DNA from: Acanthaster planci
Taxonomy: Eukaryota; Echinodermata; Asteroidea; Valvatida; Acanthasteridae
Direction: 5' to 3'
Length of the DNA stretch: 47,602 nucleotides
Assembly: GCF_001949145.1 (NCBI RefSeq)
Contig: NW_019091430.1
Location: 1,008,022-1,055,623 of the forward strand
A program made the translations under genes and the position numbers. The notes beneath the pieces were generated by a model that did not search any database, was not told the origin of the DNA, and saw nothing but the letters and a program-made list of their open reading frames with translations. Shown here one piece after another: positions 26,883 through 36,000 of the stretch. Numbering within the stretch: position 1 is the first letter of the stretch; the number at the start of each line of letters is the position of its first letter.

Positions 26883-27057
26883 CAGTTGAACCTCGTTAAC
26901 AAGAGCACTGATAATACAAGATTCTGCTGAACACAAAGACATTTCAAGGTCTCAATCCTTTGTTCTTCTTTTGCTTCATTCCTGATAAAACAGGGTTCCT
27001 GTTACAACGAGGTAATTTGCCAAGTGTGAAGGACCTCTTATTAACGAGGTTCGACTG
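26883..27057. mobile_element. pogo/Tigger-like MITE with CAGT-GAACCTCGTTAA terminal repeats
   Basis: The left end is CAGTTGAACCTCGTTAA (from 26883). The right end, read inverted from 27057, is CAGTCGAACCTCGTTAA, one mismatch in 17. Both sides are flanked by TA (26881-26882 and 27058-27059), the Tc1/mariner-superfamily target duplication. CAGT-GAACCTCG is the known pogo/Tigger terminal signature. The interior (about 140 bp) is too short for a transposase. Confidence 0.8.
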
Positions 27058-27729
27058 TATATACAAATACATATACATGCACACACTGATCCACCATTCA
27101 GTTTGTACAGACACACAAATCTCAGGACTCTGTGAAAGCAGACAGCTTATTGAACTTAAATGCTGTACACTGTCTGTCCTGATAGCAAAATTCACTCTGC
27201 TGCAAAATGACATTGTGGTAAGAATACATGTATTAATTAAATTACTCCATCAAGCCAATATCTGCGTTGCTTTGCTGTACATCACAAATTGCCTGGTGTA
27301 TTTGCCTTTTTTTGAAAAATTTAAATTTTTGGTCGAACTAATAGATGTATGTCTGTGAGTACAATAAATACACTAAAGATTTACCAATATTGAATCAAGA
27401 AGTGTATACTTACAATGTGGTGACCAGAAGTCCCCTTTTCTGTACTATAAATACATGACTTTTATATACGTAACTATTATGCAGAGAAACACCAAACTCA
27501 CAGTCACAGTTTCATATGAAAAAATACTGTTTTGAAACCATTTCATGAAAAAATAAATTGTAGCATAGTATGTCTGCCAGATGGCATAAAAGGTCAATGA
27601 TTTTGTGCATGCATAGTGGACTTGGTATAAACCAAGCCACTTCCTAGTGACATCCAGCATGTCAGTAACAGTCACAGGCTTTAGACATACTGGATCATAA
27701 TGTGCCCAATCCAGTCACTGCAAAAACTC

Positions 27730-28270
27730 TTAACCACTTTGCGCTGGGGGACCCGGTATCGGATACCTTACATGTTTGTTTGTACGCATAGCTGGGGAGC
27801 CCAAAATTGGACAAAGGAGCCATGCTACTGTTTTTTTTCATTTTTCATTCGTCAATGGCAGAGGTGATCTGTCCTGTGTTTGAAAAACTATACCATTATT
27901 TGTGGCATTCAATATGAAGGATTACAACCACGGACGAAAGCTCTCCAGCACTGAACAACACAATACCGCTGCACGCTAATCTCGCCCTACTGAAAAAGAC
28001 GCAAGCAGCGAACTGCTCTAGTTTCGAGAACAAAAAAAATTACGCAACACCACACAATCTGGGCTCTGTTTACAAGACAGTAGGCCTGGCTGAAATACAC
28101 GGGCGTCAATAGATGTTACCTGTCAGAATAGAGCAGAAACCAGACTGTGTGGGTATATACGTCCAGTAAATGAAGTAATGAATTTTTGAAGAATTTTAAA
28201 AACGGAAAATCATGAAAAACGCCGTATTTCTGCATGGCCATTTTAACTGAACCCGGCACGAAGTGGTTAA
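27730..28270. mobile_element. TTAA-flanked MITE, copy 2 of the same family
   Basis: The left end is TTAACCACTTTGCGCTGGGG (27730-27749). The right end is CCCGGCACGAAGTGGTTAA, ending at 28270. It shares with copy 1 an internal ATTGGACAAAGG-type segment near the left end and AATGAATTTTTGAAGAATTTT followed by AACGGAAAA near the right end. The left terminal repeat has diverged while the right one is nearly identical to copy 1. It is non-coding, 541 bp. Confidence 0.8.
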
Positions 28271-29886
28271 CACAAATGTGGTGTTTGCACAAAATCAACA
28301 GAGTAAATGCATTACCCACATTGTCACAAGCAAACAGCAGCGGGGCCAATCAAGCTTTCTGTAGAAGCAATGCCCCACAGAACTTCAACTTTGAAAACAC
28401 AACAGGAAATGTTAACGAAAAATCCAAGACGTTATCATAAATACAGTACACATTTCCCTGTTAATAATTTAGACAAACAATCTGTCCCCAATATATATAC
28501 ACACTCACACATAATCTGCCAAGTGCACTTTGATAGATATGTACAATTTGGTTTTAAAACTTAGGCACTTACTTGAATGGTGAAAAAACAAAAAATACAA
28601 AAGATAAATTAAAAATGTGCTAAAACAATAAGTAAATGAATTAAAAACTCCAATCTAATACAGTGTCACCATCTTCAAAGTCTTTATATCCTCCAACAAT
28701 GCTAATGCTGCTTTCCATCTTATACGCAGACTTCAAGGTAAATTTCCATCAGTTCTCGAGATCGTTTGGGTCTTTCCAAAGGTAGTCCAAGAGTTGGAAT
28801 TTTTTAGGACTTTTCTAGAATTTTTAGAAAAATCCCACACTTCTTCAAGGACAATCACTAAAGCCCCATGGCATGTCTGGAAATTCATAGTACAATTCCT
28901 GGAAAGCACCTTCAAATTTCCCTACTTCAGTTCCCAAGTGTCCCACACTATTTTTCCACTCTATTTTGACGGATTACACAGATTATGTAAAATTGTCCAA
29001 ACTACTGTACTTTTTAATACCTCTCTGAAAGAGACACCCAAGGAATTCCGAACCAAACTAACTCTCCGCCCCGAGCTGAAGTGCACCCCCAATCGGCAAA
29101 AAGAAAGACAGGTGGTTACAAATGGGTTCTGGCACGCATTCTGGGTGTATGCAAAGACCATACATGCCGGCGTAAATTAGTTACGCATACTCAGCGTACT
29201 CCTGTCAAATGCGAGTATCCCCCCAAAAAGCCCCCTTTTGTTCTGCTCGGAGCAGATGTTGCCACGAAGACCAGACTTTGATTTCTTTGAATCCTCTCAC
29301 TGAAGCTCTCTGACTTTCTTGTCAAGCCATGCTTAGGTGCCTCTATTCTAGGATAAAACTGCCGCAAAATTCTGCTCGGTATCATGGACATTGTTAAATA
29401 GCCCTTCATTTTCCAAGAATACTACTGGAATCAAACTGACAAAAAACACTCTCTCCTGGGGCTGTGGTGACTATCTCCTGGGGCTGTGGTGACTATCTCC
29501 TGGGGCTGTGGTGACTATCTCCTGGGGCTGTGGTGACTATTCAGTTATTCAATTAAGCAGTTGTTGAATCCTTTGTTTGGTTACAATATTTGGTGTAACT
29601 GAAGTTACTCTGTGAATATTCAGGGTTCTGTTTAGCACAATACCTCAATTCCACGCATGAAACTTCTAAAAAGTGGGATGAACACACATTTGGATGCTAT
29701 TGCTACCAGTGAGAAATGTAATACTGCCATGATGCCCAGACAAAAGTTTTGGCAGATATGGCAAATGCATAACATGAATCAGTGGTTTGATACATTGAAA
29801 GGGAACAATTAATCAACGGAAAAAAAACGACCTTTAACTCACAGCCCTACACTCAGTGTCTAATGGCCTTATACAACATAAGGTCA
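28271..29886. other. Probable 3' UTR or flank of the minus-strand LRR gene
   Basis: This stretch follows the LRR gene's stop codon in its direction of transcription. The best minus-strand poly(A) hexamer I noticed is ATTAAA around 29010-29016 (plus strand TTTAAT). Open frames at 28733-29180 on both strands have no recognisable domain. The 22-bp tandem array at 29453-29540 would lie in the 3' UTR if the transcript extends this far. Confidence 0.35.
29453..29540. repeat. Perfect 4 x 22-bp tandem repeat
   Basis: Four consecutive copies of a 22-bp unit start at 29453, 29475, 29497 and 29519. The unit begins CTCCTGGGGCTGTGG and ends TGACTAT, and I see no mismatch among copies. Perfect identity suggests a recent expansion and possible length polymorphism. 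Confidence 0.97.
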
Positions 29887-30068
29887 CTATAACTCAGTGG
29901 TGACATCGCTATAGACCCGGTTACCAGCTCCTGCATCCTTACGGACTACCGAGTAGCGAATGGATGAGTTGTAAGTCTCTTGCTGTTTGCGATTCTTGCG
30001 GGTGAAGATGACAACGGCAATACAAATCACCACAATGACAAGGACCGGTATGACAATGGCAAGTATAT
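29887..30068 (-). CDS. LRR-ITIM gene exon 5: transmembrane helix and tail
   Basis: The acceptor CCACTGTAG precedes ATATACTTGCC. The exon encodes ILAIVIPVLVIVVICIAVVI, then TRKNRK and a tail ending TTEL, with TAG at 29889-29887. Tail tyrosines are ETY231NSS, IRY237SVV and RVY251SDV. Only Y237 satisfies the (I/V/L/S)-x-Y-x-x-(I/V/L) ITIM rule. Y251 fits only the +3 half. Confidence 0.87.
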
Positions 30069-33000
30069 CTACAGTGGAGAAAATTACAAACACACACAAA
30101 TTAACAATGAACCCCAAATCCCTACTTACCGGTAGAAGTTAGGAAAACAAAGTAAAAGGCATTTTTTTTATATTGCACGTACCGGTAGAAATTTCTGCAA
30201 CTTCGTTTTACACTGCCATTTGGTGCTGTTTTCAAGCCTACTTTAATAATCTGGATGGTTAAGTTTATTGATCACCTCAAAATTTCTTCTCTAGAAATCA
30301 ATTGATTTAAGTTGAATTACGTGTGGTGGAATGTGCAGCATGTTTTGCTGAACAATGACTGCATTACCAGGTTTACATGTGAATTTGCACTGTGGTTGCC
30401 ACTGCATATGTGGCATCAATGATTCTTTGTCTCTGTCATGTGGAACATGGAAACATTTTTCTATCCGTAGGCAACACAATTGCAGGTGACAAGAGATGTG
30501 CTAAGCACCTTTCAAGGGTACAAGAAGACGCAGGAACTTTGACCTTCTAGTAAGAAGTCCAGTCTCTTACAGGGCTAATGATGGGAAAATGGCTTGGAAT
30601 GACTTTAAGGATTTTAAAAGTAAACGACTGTAATGCGTGCATTTCATAATAGTTTGTGAACCAGTGAAGTGCAGTTCCTACAAAAGGAGCCTCCATTGCT
30701 AGGAAAATTGCACCCTGTCTTGGTCCTGCTTGGGGCGGCTTAAGTCTGTACTCACATAAGTTATTGGGTTCCTCAGGCTGCTTAGTAGTGCCGCCCATGG
30801 CCAATGTTGTCATGGGTTGTGACCGTGCATCTGTCACAAGCTGTGATGGTGCATCTGTCATAGGCTGTGACTGAGCATCTGTCATTGGTTGAGTCTGTGC
30901 ATCTGCTGTGTGGTTTGGCTGTGTGGGGCCAGCAGCTAGTGGACCAGCTGTGGCCCTCAAACTATCTAAAGGTCCAGAGATATACATTTTTTGATGGATA
31001 TCCGTGTAGTATTAATTAGTACACTTTTGGACCGACCTCACATTATACATTTAGTTGAATACCGGCAATGTCTTCTAAATTTGTTACTTATTGATTGCTA
31101 TGTACAATGCCAGTTTTCCCTTGATTAAAATCCGGCCCTCAAGTGCAAACATACATGCATCACAAGTGTACACCTCATGCTCAAATTACTCAGAAAAATT
31201 GTGAATTTAGGAAATTCACAAATTACTTGTGAAAGAATTCGCATTATAAAACAACAGAAAACAGAAAATTGTCCTTCTTCTGATACTGATGGATTTCACT
31301 AGAACCGGCATATCCTACTGGTACTGACTGACACTCACCTAGATAGGATGAGATTTCCTGGCCGTTGGCACAGTTTCCAAGTACAGTTTTCCCGGCTAGC
31401 CATGCTAGGCTACTGTCACACACAACGGGATTTGACCTAAGGTCACTGGACCAAAAGTAGGTGAAAACAACAACAAAAAAATGGTCATACATCCAAACAA
31501 TGAAACCCTGAAAAGCAATGGATTTCAGGTTGGGATAGGGGAGGTTTACGTAGAGAAGTTAGGATGCATACTTGGCAAAAAAGTAACACAATTTTTTTTC
31601 TAAATGTAAGCATAATGGACAACAAATGCACAAATTATTGTGGAAATTGAGTTGAAACTGATTAATAGAGTTGCATGCCCTCCCATTGCAGTGATACACG
31701 CCATCCTGATAGTAACCTAAAGTGGAGCACACCACTCTTCCATTAAAACAGTGGACAGCTCTTGAACTGTTCTCCGCTGTAGGCACCACTGGACATGACC
31801 AGATGCAGCGATGAAGCTCATCCCACACATGCTCCATGGGGCTTTGGTCTAGACTGAAGGCAGACCAAGGTGGTGGGAGTTCGGAGAAACTGTCCTCTAG
31901 ATACTGGGTAATCACTCTAGCGGCATGAGGTCGCGCACTGTCATGTTGAAACAGGGTTATGTTGGAGCGTCCATTCAGAAATGCTCTCACTTCATGTACT
32001 GGCTCCAAAATATCATCCCAATATCTCTGGGCAACCATTGTTTACCAGCAGATCAGTACGGTCATTTGCTATGATATCAGCCCAGACCACGATGCTGAGG
32101 CCTCCCCATCTGTCATGCTCTACGACATTACAATTGAAGAATCATTCCCATGACAATGGTAAACTCGAACTCTTTCCTCGCTACTGCTTACACGAAAATG
32201 TGATTCATCAGAGAATAACACTTGATTCCACATTCTCTGCATCCTGTCATGGTGCTCGTGGGCCCATGGCAACCTATGCCAATGCTGATCTGCTGTCAGT
32301 GGGAGATCCCTGTATTGTCCTAAGCACAAAGTCACAGTTCTGACAGTCTGAGCACTAACCCTGTATTTGTTCATCGAGGTGTCTTCCTCACCATAGTTTC
32401 TGCATTGCGGCGTCGATCACAGAGATGTTGCATAATGACGTACTAATCTTGATTGGACGTTGTCACTTGAGGTCTATCCCTTCTTGGATGATCTGACACA
32501 CTCTAGTGTCTCTTACATGATGTCCGAGTCTTATGATTGTTGATTTGCAGATTTGGAAATGTGTGGCTTCAAGCCAGCATCAAGCATTCCGATAGCGTGG
32601 GTTTGGTCAAACTGACATAGTCATGGCATTCTCGTCTTTAGTTCATTCAATAGAAAAAATCAGTTGTGGACTCTGGATGGACCATTGGCTATCACAGGAA
32701 CATCTCAAATCCTATGCAAATTAGCATGTCAAAGCAAACCACATGATTCATTGTAACTTTGACAGTCCACTTTTTTCATGTTCAGTGAAGCATATCACCC
32801 AACTGAGAACTGTGCTTGTTAATACATGAACAAGCATCCACTATGGTATTACAGCTATTTAAAACCCAGCATTATATGCAATATGTATTTTATTAACTTG
32901 CATTACTTTTTTGGCCAAGTACAATGTATATATTGACTGTAAACCTAGCCTCTACTGCATGAATGAACAAATTCTTAAGTGTCTTTTACACAGGATATGC

Positions 33001-36000
33001 ACTGCTTAGAATTCTCAAAGTCCAAAGTTAATTTCACCAGGATCTGTTTTTCTTTACTTGAGAAACTCAGGCAACAGACTGTAAGTGAAATTTGAAGACA
33101 GGACTCATAAAAATTCATATGAACTAAATGTAAATTACAAAACATGCTTGTCTGTGGCAGCACCATGAGGGAAGGTTGCCAAGGGTATAGGAGGCCCAGA
33201 GGCTGGGAACATGTCCTGCGGTATTGAGACCCGCTAGACTCCGATGTGACTATTCAACATGGAGGACCACAGCAATTGTGTACCAACCACACACAGACAT
33301 ATTGTTGCATGGTGCTTCCGCAAACCTTTACTTTATTTGTCATCTTCACCATGAAAAGCTTCAAATATTATGGTAATTACAATGTACACCAGCAAAACAC
33401 ATGCACTTCCATACTTTCATTAGGAAGCATATACAGTACAGTGCAATTGAAAGTTAACCTCAAAAATAGGAAAACTGTTCACACTTTATCCCATCTGAGA
33501 AAATGATCATTTACTTCACAAATCGTGACAAATTTCCCCCTCAGTGGGAAAAATTTTTGCGCCTTCCTTTCACAAATGGGAAAATTTTTCATAATTTTTT
33601 TCACAGAGGGGAAAACTTTTCACACCAGATTTTCACAGGTGTGAAAACTTTTCACAAATGCAAAAAAAATTGACATCTTTCACCCAATTGAGACGGAAAT
33701 TAACCCCAGCCTCACCAAAATCAATTTTAAAGTATGAATTTCACAAGTACAGAGTTCCCAAAACATACCCAACCACACATTATTTGTGTTTGAACATATA
33801 ATTGTTTTAGTAAGAATTGAGACCAAGTCAGAAGAGCCACCAAATATCATACTACTTATTATTCAGCAGTAATAAAAACAGTGATTGCCAGAAGTCATGA
33901 CATCATAGACAAAATCTTAGCAGACAGTCTGTATGTGTAGGTGTACTGCGGCATGTGTGAGGCTACTGCGCGCGGATGCCATGTCGACCACCTGCCCTGC
34001 ATGCACGCCCGCCTGGCCACCGCCAAGGTGCACTTCATCGATATCGATCGGCTTTCCCCTCTGCTAAAAGTAGCAGTCAAAATGCAAAATTCACCTTGCA
34101 AATGCAAATTCTTTTCCCCTTTTTCCCCAGTCGTTTTCCCAGGGTTAACTTTCCATTGCACTGTACTGTACAGTATTCTTACATTTGTGTGAAGCCTTCA
34201 GGCAAAGTTTGGTTTACAATGCTAGTCAAACCATTCCTCGCAAGAATCCTGCCAAAAAGAAAAAAACAGAGAAACTTTTCAACTGATGTTAAATCATAAT
34301 TGACACACTGGGTAGCATGAGTGAGTAATGACTGAACATTTACCGGTAGCTAACAGTCAACATAAAGGTGTGCCACAAATATCGTACATGTAAACCACCT
34401 TAATTTAATGACATACTTTGTCAAAATTCCTCCCATCTCCACACTGAGACAGACAAACATACTCTGTCTACCACATTGGTGAACATGTTTGCTTGTATAC
34501 AAGCATGCAAGCACGGGACAGATAGACAAGCTAACAATGAGTGAAGAAACATTTATATTTACAGTGTTTGAAGCTGAATGTATTCATCTAGTACATCGGT
34601 GGATATTGTGGTGATGGAGTTGTTACTCAGGTCACTGTGGGCAAACAGATTGAAATAAAATCTAGTTAGTTTAAATTCATAATCTTCATCCCTCACTTTT
34701 AAGATGTGCATGTAATGCAGGCATGCATTAACAACAGCTTGGATACATGTGTCTTGCACAAAACCCAAGGGTAAACTTGTCTTGCTCTAGATAGCTCCCA
34801 ATGTCAGAATACAAAGGATATTGACTGTGCACATATACGTACATGTATGTTTGAACCCCCACCTACATATAGTTAGTGCGCATGTGTACTCATGCTCACA
34901 AGAGCCAGAAGCCAGTAAGATGGCTCTTGACTCTGGAAGGCTGACTCCAAAAGTGATTGATCAGCGTCAAGCTCAGATACAGTTGTTTTCCCCTCATTTC
35001 CATGTCGATAAAAATTTACAATATATGTGAACACTTGAAGTCCCTTTTGCTCACTTGCACATGATAAAAATCCATTTTCTGCCGAATTATTGCCCGTCTT
35101 TATCATGTACCTCCAAAGTAACATGGAGTCAGAAGTTGGAAATGAAGGCAACATTTTACAGGGGATTTGTTTCAGTTTTGCCGAGTTTTCCCTGATGTTT
35201 CTCTACTCGTGAATAGTGAGGAATATCATGAACGTTCTAATGAGAAAGTATCATTCAAGAAGGAAACCGTATGAATAAGAACAGAAAGTTTTTGTTTGTC
35301 CCTTTTAGTCGCGCAATTTGAAATCATTGTACTTATTAGTGCAATGCAGTAAAAGTCAACTTGTACTCAAATTCTCTCGTATCCAGGTGGGTGTGCGTAT
35401 ACTTGTACATGTATCTTATTTTTGACAGCTGTTGGACGCAGTGCGGAAATTTGAACCCGCATGAAAAATGGACGCATTTCAGACAAATGGCTCTCGGTCT
35501 TGAAAAAATGAGATGATGGATACAAACGATTCATTGGTCTTCCAAACAATATCACCTACATGTACCTGTATGATCTGAGGGGAATTCAACAAAAGTGTAA
35601 AAAATGGGCACGAAGTAAGGTGAAAAACACAGAAAATGACAAAAATGGTTCCAATGAAAAACGAAGTGAAGAAAAGGTTTTCTCCCTAGAAGTAATAAAT
35701 GTTTCTGTTCATACGAGTTACATGTACATGTACTTGTCTATCATCAAAGTTATCAAAGGTAAACCCAGCAACCATGTGAAAAATAGATATACAGTTAAGT
35801 AAGAAACAATAATTTTTTCATATTTATCCTTTGTCGTAAAATTGAAATTTTCCACTTCTTTGATTATTTTCCAGAGATCCTTCTTACTAGAAGCTATTAA
35901 ATGTCACCATTTGATACATGTAGATTCTTGACAATTTATTCACACACGAGGTCTGCAAGGGAAATGGCAGGACACATCCCTCACATGGGTCACCACTGAT

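Larger units (their letters stand above)
31446..34562 (-). other. LRR-ITIM gene intron 2
   Basis: A 3.1-kb intron carrying a complete but dead Tc1/mariner element (31569-32921). It also has a degenerate TTTCACAAATGGGAAAA-type repeat tract near 33470-33680 and a GC-rich patch at about 33957-34060. I searched for further 72-bp phase-2 LRR exons and saw none. Confidence 0.65.

Noticed and set aside
28733-29180. Open frames on both strands, the longer one 128 codons on the plus strand
   Set aside because: No family resemblance. The region is better explained as flank or 3' UTR of the minus-strand LRR gene.
29453-29540. CRISPR-like array
   Set aside because: The 22-bp units are directly adjacent with no unique spacers, and the DNA is clearly animal nuclear. 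It is a simple tandem repeat.
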